Shown here piece after piece: positions 1-10,187 of a DNA stretch of 64,000 bases (its first letter is position 1; every line of letters starts with the position of its first letter). The position numbers and the translations under genes are program-made. The stretch lies in contig CP114482.1 in NCBI GenBank assembly GCA_027186245.1, positions 1,059,001 to 1,123,000 on the forward strand, in the 5' to 3' direction. The notes beneath the pieces are model-generated. The model was not told the DNA's origin, ran no database searches, and was given only the letters and a program-made list of their open reading frames with translations. Source of the DNA: Coriaria nepalensis (lineage: Eukaryota > Streptophyta > Magnoliopsida > Cucurbitales > Coriariaceae).

Positions 1-2652
1 GAGATTAATTTTTTTACTTTTATTTTTATTTTCATATTTTTGTGCATCTGGGTGTTGCTGTTCTGTCTAATAGATAGTTGAATATATTCTGGAGATTGTT
101 ATATTTATGCTTCCCATCTCTCTCTCCCCCCTTCCCCCCCCCCCCCCCCCCCCCTCTTTTTTTCCTTCTTTGGGCATCTTTTCTACTATCTGTACTTAAT
201 TCTTGTTTGTTTAGGCTAGTACAAACTTCATTCTTTCTGGTGTAAGCTAGTCTGGTGTAAAACTTATGATAGAATAATGTAGACCTTAATTGTGATCTAC
301 ATATGAGGGATCAGAGTCAGCAGAGGAGGAAATTGATGAACATGATGGGGGCAAGTTTCATCATAGTCAAGCTCCTGAAAGTGGTTGTTTTGACTAGGTA
401 AATATTCTCAAATAATTTTACATTTGTTTTCCCTGTCCTGAATCAACAAGTAATCATGTTTGATTCTTCCAGATGAAAGAGGAGATTGAAATTTGGAAAC
501 AAGGAAACAAAGCCAAACTTGATGACCTTGATGAGGATATGAGGTTAGAGGTAGAGGTCTTTAGAGCGGGGACATACGTAAGGTTAGAAGTTGACGATGT
601 TCCCTTTGAAATGGTGGAACACTTTGATCCCTGCCATCCTACTTTGGTTGGAGGAATTGGTCTTGGCGAGGAAAGTGTTGGATATATGCAGGTAAATCTA
701 TGTGAAAAGTTATAGTTTCTAATATTGTAAGTTATTGAGGGAGAAGGTGAGTTAAATGGGTATATTGGTTTTCTTGATTGATGAATTTTATAGTGATGAG
801 ACTAATTGTATAGTCGTCAAATAAAAAATTTAGAAGAAAATGGGATTGTAACTAGATGTGCACTGTAACAGGAGCTGATAAGCTGTTTTCTTGCACAACT
901 TGATCCATGTTCTTACACAAGGATTACCATTTCCAACTTGTCTTGAATTTAATCATGCCGCTCAGACAGTTAAGAAAATCAAGCTAGTTGGTTATCCTAG
1001 CAAGAAGGGACATGTTCACTTCTGATCTTGAAATAGCCTGCTTTGAAGGGGCAGCTGTTCGAACTTTCAGTAGAATCTGGGGACAGGTTAAGAAGGTATG
1101 CTTTCAAATAGAAGTAAATTCCTATACCTGCAACTTGTAGTCTTTGTTTAAAATGCAAATTTTACTGCATTACCTGGGCTTCTGCTGTGTCAGTTGCATT
1201 TGCTATACATCCAGATGTTCTTTACTATACACTTATTTTTCACTATACTTCTAAAGTGCAAGGTGAATTTACGGTAATCCCAATGATGATGTTAAAATTG
1301 GGTATATATTCTGTTCATGTCTCCCGTGTCCTGCTGGATGTCGACTAATTGTAATCTTTTTTAGGCTGCAAAAGAGGAGATGGGTAACCAGGCGAGAAGG
1401 AAAGTGGGACTACCAAGAGAAGGGATAGCTAGATGCACCTTTGAGGACAAAATTCGGATCAGTGACATTGTTTTCTTGCGTGCATGGACTCAAGTGGAAG
1501 TACCTTGCTTTTATAATCCCTTGACCACAGCTCTACAACCTCATGATAAGACTTGGCAAGGGATGAAAACTGTAGCTGAATTGAGGAGAGAGCACAATCT
1601 TCCTGTTCCTGTAAACAAGGATTTCTCTCTACAGGGTAAGTTCCCAACACAAATGAAATTGGGGAGGTATTAATTGGCTTAACCGATGTGCTCCTTAACC
1701 CAACCTGTTATGATACTCCCTTCTGGAATCCTTTACTCCATTGTTAATCTCCTTGTTTGTTTGATTTATCAGCCAATTGAAAGGAAGAAAAGGAAGTTCA
1801 ATCCAATGGTTATTCCCAAATCATTACAAGTAGCTTGACCAATTTAAATCAAAACCTGAGGATACACCCATTCGGAAAAGGCCTCTTCTTGAAAATAGAA
1901 GAGCTGTTGTCATGGAACGTCATGAGCGACAAGTTCACGCTCTTGCTCAGTAGCTTCAGTTAGTGCAAAATGACAAGGTACGCGTTGATATCGAGTTACT
2001 GTGATCACTTTATAGTTTTGAGTCATTTACATTCATTGCTCTCCACACCACACCTGCAATAAAGTAATGGAAAAACACATTATAGACTGTGCATGTGCTG
2101 ATTCAAATATTCATAATTTATGGTCAAGATGACTGGAAATCTGAAATCTTGAAAAATGTGGAAATGTCAAGTCAATGTGTTATTTAGTTTGACCTTGATA
2201 AAATTATATTCAAAATTTTAATGCAGCCTAAAATGTAATTAAAATGTTTTATTGATCTGATCTGATTCTTTGTGTTAGGAATCTTGATTGTCTTAAAAAT
2301 CTGATTCAGTTTTGAGGTTTTATAACTGTGTAAATGAGAAATTTTCTCCTCTAAGGAAATTAATGAGTTTGTGAAACATTAAGATATATATACATGCAAA
2401 CATGCAACCTCCTCGAACTTCTACAACTAATCACTGTCATTCTGTTGATCATTTGTTCTAAACATTTCAAATCATTTCTTTGATTTAGGGGGTGCTAATT
2501 GTGAAGGGAACTTTGTTTCAGTTTCGTTTTCAGTTAAGTTTTGTCTTTGCCTTCTGATTTAGTGGCGATAACATTCATTTCTTCGTAAAAATCCCCACTT
2601 GGTATTCTGCTGCAGAAGTGAAAGCTGACGGAAGAAAAGAGGAAAAAAGAAC

Positions 2653-3179
2653 TGTTGGAAAATGTTTGTTTTAGCTCAAAGGGTCGACGGCTCGATAAGG
2701 TCGACGGGTTAGAGGGTCGATGCATGAAAGATCGATATTATGTGTTAGTTCGAAGGGTCGAAGTATTCAAATACTCGACAGGTCGATGACTCGATGTTCG
2801 ACGTATTTGACGACTCCAGTCTGCATATTGTGTGAAGATCAAAATAGAAGTTATTTCTGTGTGATGTGATCGGATCCCTGCTTTCATCACCTTTATCTTT
2901 TATTATTAATTGTTCTGATCAAGTTGTAAAACCAAGTTTTTGGTTTAGATCTATATTTCAAACTCTTGAACAGCATAGTGGACTACGTCAGAAACATGCG
3001 CTGCAGTAGAAATTATACTTTTTCTATTTTTTTTTTATTAGTTTAATTGTCTTTCAATTGTTAACTTATAATATGTTTTTTTATATACCTTGTAAAACGT
3101 ATCAAGTTTGAAACAAGAGAGTTTGATTGAAATTGCTTATTCCTCTATTTCTGAAGCATTTTCAGTTTAGTTTCTATCA
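2653..3179 (+). repeat. 5' LTR of the copia element
   Basis: This 527-bp repeat starts TGTTGGAAAA and ends TATCA, directly before the primer-binding site. It matches 5040-5614 along its whole length with many substitutions. The first 170 bp are rich in GTCGA/CTCGA units such as GGTCGACGGCTCG. Confidence 0.9.
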
Positions 3180-5039
3180 TAGTATTAGAGCTTTCTAAAT
3201 CTTAGAGGCCACATACAATTTTGTTTTCTTTCCAAAAAAACTCTTGAAGCAAACCAATCTATATTCCTAACTATTCACTCACAAATCTCAAATGTTTAAC
3301 CTTAACCAAGCTTCTCCACCAATGTTTACTGGAAAGGAATATCACATATAAAATTATCTTATTGTATTTGATTTGTGGGATGCAGTAGAGAAAGGGTATG
3401 AAGCACCAGATGAGGATATAAATCTTACGGACACTCAGCTCAAGAATGAAAAAGAAAAAAAACATAAGAATTTTAAAGCATTACAGTGCTCCAATCAACT
3501 ATCTCAAATGAGATATACACAAGGGTTCTTGGCATCAAAAATGCCAAAACTGTGTGGGATACTCTAAGAGATGAATTTCATGGTTTCAAAAGAGTGAGGG
3601 TTATGAACTTGCCAGTTACAATGAGAGAATTTGAAGCTCTAAGGATGAAGGAGGATGAAAATCTTTAAAATTACATTAAGAACTTAAATATTGTTGTAAG
3701 TCAACTATAGATCCATGGCAATGATATATCTGAAAGAGATATTGTCAACAAAGTATTGGTAAGTCTGCCAAGAAAGTTTGACTTGAAAGTCGATGCCATT
3801 GAGAAGAGCAAGGACCTATCGACCTTAGCCTTAACTAAGCTGTTGGGGGGTCTCTTCAAGCCTATGAGAGGAGATACTCAAATAGAGACTCAGTTACTAC
3901 TAAGGGTGTTTACCAGGTTAAGAAAAAAAACATTGGAAGAAGGAAAATCAGACAAGCAGTCCAAAGGAGTTTTATGACAATAGGAAGTAGCTCAGTTGCA
4001 ATTTTTGTAAGAAAGAGGACCATACTAAGAAGTTTTTTTGGAGCAAGAACAATATTGAATGCTCAATCTGCAAGAATCTTGGATATGTGTATAAAAACTG
4101 TAGAAGAAAGTCTTTTGATGTTGGACCCTCATCCCAACAAGCAAGTATTGCAAAACAAGAGGAATACTGGTTCATAACTCATTAAAATTTTGGGTCCAAA
4201 AATAAACTTCAGTGCCACTATTGCAAGAGGTTTGAACACGTTGAGAGGGAATGCATGAAGAAGAAGGTAGAGACAAATCAATCTCAAACCCCTTAAACCT
4301 ATCAAATAGAAACAACAATTAAAGAATAACTTTTCATGACTTCCTAATTAGAAGAAAAGCTAAACAAAGATGAATGGATCATTGATAGTGGTTGTTTAGT
4401 CATATGACCTTCAACAAAAGCCTATTTCAAGTGATGAATGACTCCATCAAGATCAAAGTCACAATTAGTACTGGAGAAGAACTAAAAGCTGAAGGAAAAT
4501 AGTCAATTGTTGTCAAAACTCATAATAGAGTGAAGATCATCAAAGATATTATGTTTGTGCCAAACTTAGATCAAAACTTACTAAGTGTTGGTCAAATGAT
4601 GAAGAATGACTATTTCTTAATCTTTAAAGAACAATATTACACCATTGAAGATTCAATAGGGAACGTGGTGGCAAATGTGAAGAGACAAAATACTTGTTTT
4701 TTTCTAACCTGGAAAAGAGACAAGCATAAAGTTTTAATGTCAAGGGAGGATGAATTTTGGTTATGGCATAAAAGGTTTAGCCATGCTGAAATGAAGAAGA
4801 CCGGCTTTCTAAGCAAAAAAGAATCTAGTGGAAGACATTCAACAATTAGAAGTTCTGAAAAATGTGTGTGAAAGCTGACAATTATGGAAGATTCACAAAT
4901 TGTCATTTCCTTCCAATCAAGCTCAATCTGAAAAGAAGATCAAGAACCTGAGATCTAACAATGGAGGAGAATTCACCTTAGCTGATTTCAATCGATTTTA
5001 TGAGGTTGGGGCTTGCAAGCAAAACAAGCATGGAGGGGG

Positions 5040-5614
5040 TGTTGGAAAAATACTTGTTTTAGCTCAAAAGGTCAACGACTCAACAAGGTCAAAAGATCGA
5101 GGGTCGATGGGTCAATACATGAAGGATCGATATTTTGTGTTAGTTCGAAGAGTTGAAGTACTCGAGTACTCGACAGATCGACATACTCAACAAGTCGACG
5201 TACTCGACGTACTCGATTGGTCGATGGCTTGATGGTCGACGTACTCGATGACTACAGTTTGCATATTATATGAAGATCAAAATAGAAGTTATTTTTGTGT
5301 GATGTGATCAGATCCCTACTTCTATCACCTTTATATTTTATTATTAGTTAATTCTGATCAAGTTGTTGAAATAAAAAAACTAAGTTTTTAGTTTAAATCT
5401 ATTTTTCGAACTCTTAAACAATACGGTGGATTATGTCAGAAACATGTCTTACTGCAAACGCTATACTTATTCTATTTTTTTTTTATTAGTTTAATTATCT
5501 TTCGATTATTAACTTGAATATATATTATAAAACTTATCAAATTCAGTATAAGAGAGTTTGATTGAAATTACTTGTTACTCTATTTTTTAAGCATTTTCGG
5601 TTCGGTTTCTATCG
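5040..5614 (+). repeat. 3' LTR of the copia element
   Basis: This 575-bp repeat starts TGTTGGAAAAA directly after a purine tract and ends TATCG; the expected terminal CA has become CG. It is about 48 bp longer than the 5' LTR, partly through extra GTCGACGTACTC-type units near 5165-5245. Confidence 0.9.
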
Positions 5615-5735
5615 AGAACTAGCAGTAGAGAAAGGCAAAGAGGAGCAATTGTCCATAAAGCGGCAGAGAGAAGAACGGAGGGATTGATATCGAGAGCAAG
5701 ACAAGCGGAGGAAGAAGATTCGCTGAAGTTCTGAA

Positions 5736-6381
5736 CTTTTAAGATATTTTTGGCTGCATTCACATCAACTCTAGTCATTATCTCCAAATCTACAAAGGTA
5801 GATCCTGAATCTCTTTGTAGTAAGGAGACATCCAAAATCAATCTTATTATGAGTTCCCGGCAAGAGAGTGCCATTCACCGCTGCCTCAGTTTCAAAGACA
5901 AACGCCACATAATCGATTGTTTTTCTGGCCAGAGCCCCCCTTCTGAACATCCAACACCTTATTTAAAAGGCTTGTCCGAGATGATAGGATTCCCTAGTTG
6001 TACAAACTGAACATCTATATATATCTAGTCTAATAGCAACTAACATCGTGACTTTGATTTAATCATATCTCAAAAATATTATTCAAAATTCATAGTTTTT
6101 GACATTATTTGATTTACTCACTAACCGACAAAGTAGATATCCACTTTGAGGTTGCCTTCTAGTCTACGTTTCTTTCTCATTTGATCTTCACTTGAAAAAA
6201 GGAATTATAAAAAATAAAAATCCTTTTCTCTTTCTTTTTCTTATTTGTTTGTTTCCTTAGGAACAAACCCATTTGAAACTTCGGTATCATCATTTGTTCT
6301 CTATTGGTTTGTGTGATTACATATTGTCATATTCATTCCCCCCACCCCAAAAAAAACCAAGAAAAAAAAAAGAGAGAGAAA
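5736..6381. other. intergenic: BMS1 3' flank and NAC promoter region
   Basis: No supported gene. The first ~270 bp (to 6010) are open on both strands but match no family I recognise. The AT-rich remainder, with C- and A-runs just before the ATG at 6382, is the likely promoter and 5'UTR of the NAC gene. No clear regulatory site was identified. Confidence 0.5.
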
Positions 6382-7456
6382 ATGGGAAACGAAGAGATAG
6401 AGTTGCCTCCTGGATTTAGATTTCATCCAACAGATGAAGAGCTTATAACTCACTACTTAACACCAAAAGTCCTCAACAACAACTTCCTTGCCATAGCAAT
6501 TGGAGAGGCTGATTTCAACAAGCACGAGCCTTGGGATTTACCCGGTAAGTAATCGATCAGCTCTTTTGTTACTCAATATTGTAATTCTCTTCATTATTGT
6601 GATTGTGTTTACGGTTTTTATGAATGAATGAATGAATGAATGAATGAATGTTTCTGAAGGGAGAGCTAAAATGGGTGAAAAGGAATGGTATTTTTTCTGC
6701 ACAAGGGACAAGAAGTACCCGACTGGTTCGAGGATGAATAGAGCTACTAAAGCCGGCTATTGGAAAGCTACCGGAAAAGATAAGGAGATCTTCATGAAGG
6801 GGAAAACACAGCTAGTTGGTATGAAGAAAATTTTGGTCTTCTACAAAGGTAGAGCGCCGAAAGGCGAAAAAAGCAACTGGGTCATGCACGAGTATCGGTT
6901 AGAAGGCAAATATTCCGTAGCCATAACCAAAAAATTGAAGGTACTCGATCCGTCTGTTATGTGTTCATATTCTATCAGTTCGATATAAGATTCAGTTCTT
7001 AACAGTTTGTTCTTCTTTTTTTCCCCTGCAGAGCGAATGGGCTCTCTGCAGAGTGTTTAGCAAGAGAACTAATATTACAGGAGTAGTGAATTCCAACTCG
7101 TTTGAGGAAAATCTAAACCCTTCTGAATTGCCCTCATGGACTTTTCTCACTTGACCTTATTTTCTTCTTCTTCTTCTTATTCAAACTCGGTGCCTAAAAC
7201 TTCCTTTCCAATCCCTATACACCCTTCTCATATTGCACCATGCACTACTGATCGTTTCGGGAACAACCCGGAATCTATAGTGATGCCAAACAACTTCATC
7301 ATAAAGATGTTGATTGAGAATCATGGACTGAATTTGAAAGAGACTAACAAAAATAATTCAAATGGAGAGTTTTCAGAAGATAGGGATGATGATGACCCGT
7401 CAACTAACAGCATTGATGAACAAGTACAGCCGCTTGAATATGTTTGGAATTATTGA
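6382..7456 (+). CDS. NAC-domain transcription factor, frameshifted C-terminal region
   Basis: NAC proteins are plant-specific nuclear DNA-binding regulators. Exons are 6382-6544, 6660-6940 and 7032 onward, with clean GT-AG introns. The NAC domain is complete: subdomain A ([14 protein letters not shown]), B, C ([20 protein letters not shown]), D ([15 protein letters not shown], then [10 protein letters not shown]) and E (WALCRVFSK). It looks closest to the CUC/NAC100/ORE1 branch. The frame then stops at 7152-7154 after only ~40 more residues. A +1 frame opening at 7136 ([11 protein letters not shown]) runs to 7456 and ends in PLEYVWNY, a typical NAC tail. The total exon length is one base short of a multiple of three, so a single missing base near 7130-7136 would restore 289 residues. 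No miR164 site was seen. The first intron carries a TGAA repeat just before its acceptor. Confidence 0.88.
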
Positions 7457-7784
7457 ACTTTGCCTTATTTTGAAGATTCTAAGCTTGTTATTGTGTTTCA
7501 AATGTGTGACTTAACCGTGTAGTATGTAGTATGTGATATGTTTTATTGCGTTTGTATAGATTCTCTTGCATTCAAGATTGTAGGAAGCAGTGCATGCATG
7601 TAAAAATAGGTGATTGACTGTGAGTTGATTATTTGTATGTAAATGCATATATAGTTCATGTTTTTGTTTGATTAGGAAGATAACTCTCTCTCTATCTCTA
7701 GTGTGACATGTTTGATAAGCCGACATGTCGACCGTGTCCATGACCAAGATCATCATAGTATCAGTCGTCCGTTTTAGTTAGATG
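7457..7784. other. intergenic: NAC 3' flank
   Basis: This is likely NAC 3'UTR plus a short AT-rich spacer with a TCTCTC run. An ORF on the minus strand (7511-7756) has no recognisable content. Confidence 0.5.
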
Positions 7785-7998
7785 AAAGGAATCTGATTGC
7801 GATACCTAGGGTCGCTCAAGTAGTGGGAATGGATGACTTCCTCGGCTTGGGTTCAAGCCTAACGATCGAGAACTCTAGACTTATCCTGTAATATTGTAGA
7901 TCCAATCACGTTCTTAGGGTTTGCAGTCCATGCATCGAAGATGCACATAGGAGTTTCCCGGTTTTGAGAGAGAGAAACAAAAAAAAGGAATCTGATTG
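7785..7998 (+). mobile_element. tRNA-derived SINE with target-site duplications
   Basis: A ~184-bp unit (7800-7983) lies between two identical 15-bp copies of AAAGGAATCTGATTG at 7785-7799 and 7984-7998. It has an A-box-like segment at about 7811-7826 (GTCGCTCAAGTAGTGG) and a B-box-like segment GGGTTCAAGCCT at 7849-7860. The spacing fits an internal RNA polymerase III promoter. It ends in an A-rich tail. This is the structure of a plant SINE; the family is not identified. It has no coding capacity and would have used LINE enzymes to move. Confidence 0.88.
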
Positions 7999-8559
7999 AG
8001 GGGATAAGTCTAAGTGTCCAATTATTGGTCTCACTTTCTCACACGTAAGTGATAAAAGAGGAGATTCCTGCAAGTGAAACTAACCTGCAGCAAAGTAAAG
8101 CAAAAGAAATTACAGATAAGACTAGAGTGCTTTAACATTGCCAGTGACGTGAGTGGAAGCACTGTGAAACATGGGACGAGTAGAAAACATTCACGATGAA
8201 CATCAACAAGGGGGAATGTGCTCTATTTATTACAACTCTTTTGAGATAGTTTTGGCCAAACAAAAAGTTCCTTAGATCTTAATAATTGAAATGATATGTC
8301 TTCTGCACTTGTTTTTGTTACGTGCATGAAAAATATGACGGTCTTAATTCGTACAGTATAATTTGAGAAAAATTCATTTCAAGATTAAGTAGGCTTGGGA
8401 GGTTCTATTTAAGGGGAATAGTGCAGAGAATTTTTTGTCAAAAACTAGGAGAATTCAGGAGAAGACTTATAGAGTAGGGTCAGATTCCCTAATAATAAAG
8501 TTGCTATTGGTTTTTTGATGGGTGAGATTGAGAAATTACGAGGTAGGGAAGTGAGTCCT
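7999..8559. other. intergenic, no gene seen
   Basis: AT-rich sequence without a supported ORF. The last part (about 8400-8559) may be the upstream edge of the LINE remnant that follows, but it is too decayed to say. Confidence 0.4.
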
Positions 8560-9335
8560 GAAGTGTATATAATCATAATCCTAGTCTATTAAAGGCAAAA
8601 CTTAATGAAATCTAGGATATGAAAGAAAAGTACTGGGGTTAGAGCAAAAGTTAAATGGTCGAACTTTTGTGATAGGAATTCAATAATTTTCCCATCAAAT
8701 GTGCTTTATATAGAAGGCGGCACAATAAGTGTTGAGGATTATGAATGAAATGGGGGAGTGGATTGGTAAGGACTTGGTGCTAGCTGTGGAGGGTTTCTTT
8801 AATGGGGGAGTTCTGCTTGATGAATGGAACATTACACATGTGGTATTGATCCCTAAAGTTAAGAATCCAGTCTATCAGCTAGTGTTCTTTGTGTACGAAG
8901 TTATTAGTAAGGTAATAGTGAACAGATTAAAACCGTACTTGGGAGGCCTAATTTCAAAAGAATAAAATGCTTTTATCCCTAGAAGGCTGATTCAAGATTT
9001 TTTGTATCAAGAAGTGGGGGTGGATGTTGTATCAAAGCTCTTAAGGCCTTGAAAATTTCCATAAATTTTGGAGGTTTAAGATGGCTGATTGTGATCCTTA
9101 TGAGAACTCAGGTTTTCCTGGCTAGTTTCCTCCTCATAGTAGGTGGATCAAGGCTAATTTTGATGGGTCTTTTTCTCCGGATTCTTGTAAGGCGGGTGTT
9201 GGGGGTAGTGATTAAAGATGAGATGGTGTTTTGATTGGAGGTTGTGAGAAATCTCTTTGTATTGGGTCTGCATTAGAGGTTGAGGTTGTGGCTTTGTTAG
9301 AAGCCCTTAAAATGGTCTTTTACTTACAATTATAA
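8560..9335 (+). mobile_element. LINE-type (non-LTR) retroelement remnant with RT and RNase H pieces
   Basis: At 8729-9010 the translation resembles the start of a plant LINE reverse transcriptase: an HVVLIPKVKNP block, YEVISKVIVNRLKPYL, then LISKE, stop, NAFIPRRLIQD. The stop stands where Q is usual. At about 9130-9330 another frame gives PPHSRWIKANFDGSFSPDS and SALEVEVVALLEALKM, the D and E motifs of an RVT_3-type RNase H. The catalytic core between them is missing and stops interrupt both parts. The piece from 8560 is weaker. The element is dead, and the two pieces may come from one LINE with an internal deletion. Confidence 0.75.
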
Positions 9336-9738
9336 CCATTTTCATTCTGGTGATAGAAACAGAGCGATAGATCATCCAACATATTATTTTAAGCTCAATT
9401 TTTTCCTTACCTTAGCCGGAGAAGTTTTTTCAGGAGGACCTTAGTTGTTGTATCTTTAAAGTACGATTTTTATTAGGGAAAAAAAGAAGAAGAAGAAATT
9501 TGTCCCAATATCTAACCCGCCAATCTTCTCCTGCCGCGTTGACAAAATGCCCACCAATTTTCAATCCTAAACAGACAGATTCACTCCTTATCATATACTC
9601 CTCGATTCTGAGCTCGCCACGTGCCCCGTTGGCTCATCCATCATCAGCAACCACTCTCTCTCCGTGTCGTTTCTGCCTCCGCTTTTTGTTTTCATTCTGG
9701 CCTCTTAATCCCGTCTGTCTTATCACCATCTTCCCTTA

Positions 9739-9778
<40 letters not shown>

Positions 9779-10187
9779 CTGAATTTGCGGATATGATTCA
9801 ATCTGGTTGACTCAGGCTTTAGCTCGGCGATCCAGGTCGCGAATCAGCTCATATTCGTCGGTGCGATTTTCTTCTCTACGGCTGTTAATCATCAAGCTTT
9901 GGATCGTTCTGTATATTCGGTAAACTTTTACTTAGCTGTCTTGTGCTTTGATCTAAAAACAATAGGGCACAATTGGTCTGTTGACTTGGTTGAATTTTTC
10001 GCTAGGGTTCTTCTGTGCATGTACATATGCATGTTGGATATAGAAATCATTATCTAGTTTCAATCACATTTCTGGGAGAATTTTTATTTATATAGCTGAC
10101 TCTTTTCTTATGTTTCTGATTGCTGACACACGTTATATTTGTATGTATATAAAATTACTTTAGCTTGAATTCAATTTTGCAGGAAGA
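9336..10187 (+). other. TOC90 promoter, 5'UTR and 5'UTR intron
   Basis: The TOC90 leader probably starts near 9650-9750. It carries a long CT microsatellite (about 9743-9775). A leader intron is likely from the donor at 9920 (ATTCG|GTAAAC) to the acceptor at 10181-10182 (TTTTGCAG), placing the start codon a few bases into the second exon. The ORF at 9500-9739 matches nothing I know. Confidence 0.5.

Larger units (their letters stand above)
2653..5614 (+). mobile_element. Ty1/copia LTR retrotransposon, internally deleted
   Basis: The element is about 2.96 kb, flanked by a perfect 5-bp target duplication AGAAC at 2648-2652 and 5615-5619. A degraded tRNA-Met-type primer site (TAGTATTAGAGC) follows the 5' LTR at 3180, and a purine tract (about 5030-5039) precedes the 3' LTR. 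The interior holds broken gag (3373-4000: LWDAVEKGYEAP, EFEALRMKEDENL, KSKDLSTLALTKLLGGL), zinc-knuckle remnants near 4000-4270, a protease-like DSGC block near 4380-4430, a pre-integrase block (4530-4870: VPNLDQNLLSVGQMM, EFWLWHKRFSHAEM) and a scrap of integrase (4930-5010: NLRSNNGGEFT). Reverse transcriptase and RNase H are absent. The element could only have moved with enzymes from another copy. Confidence 0.92.
311..5735 (+). pseudogene. BMS1: BMS1 ribosome-biogenesis GTPase, degraded 3' part, interrupted by an LTR element
   Basis: BMS1 is a nucleolar GTPase needed for 40S ribosome assembly. Only its C-terminal third can be read here. Fragments in order are about 311-397 (acidic stretch), 473-690 (EVFRAGTYVRLEVDDVPFEM, then EHFDPCHPTLVGGIGLGEE), 890-1096 (KKIKLVGYP, DMFTSDLEIACFEGAAVRT), 1365-1634 (REGIARCTFEDKI, then DIVFLRAWTQVEVP), 1772-1978 (PIERKKRKFNPMVIPKSLQ) and 2618-2652. 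The lysine/arginine-rich tail resumes at 5615-5735 (EEQLSIKRQREERRD, stop, YREQDK) after the retroelement. Intron-like gaps remain between several blocks, so this is not a processed copy. In-frame stops, frameshifts and a missing block between about 690 and 890 (the middle of the domain) show it is dead. The 5' part may lie outside the window, since the first block follows what looks like an intron end. Confidence 0.82.

Noticed and set aside
5587..5874. Minus-strand ORF with a TnpB-like string VDVNAAKNIL
   Set aside because: Resembles the last RuvC motif of TnpB/Fanzor, but half the ORF is the antisense of the BMS1 tail, there is no zinc-ribbon CxxC or other RuvC motif, and no element ends. 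Most likely chance.
6600..6660. TGAA tetranucleotide array as a possible regulatory repeat
   Set aside because: Short (about eight units), inside the NAC intron, and splice signals are normal; an ordinary microsatellite.
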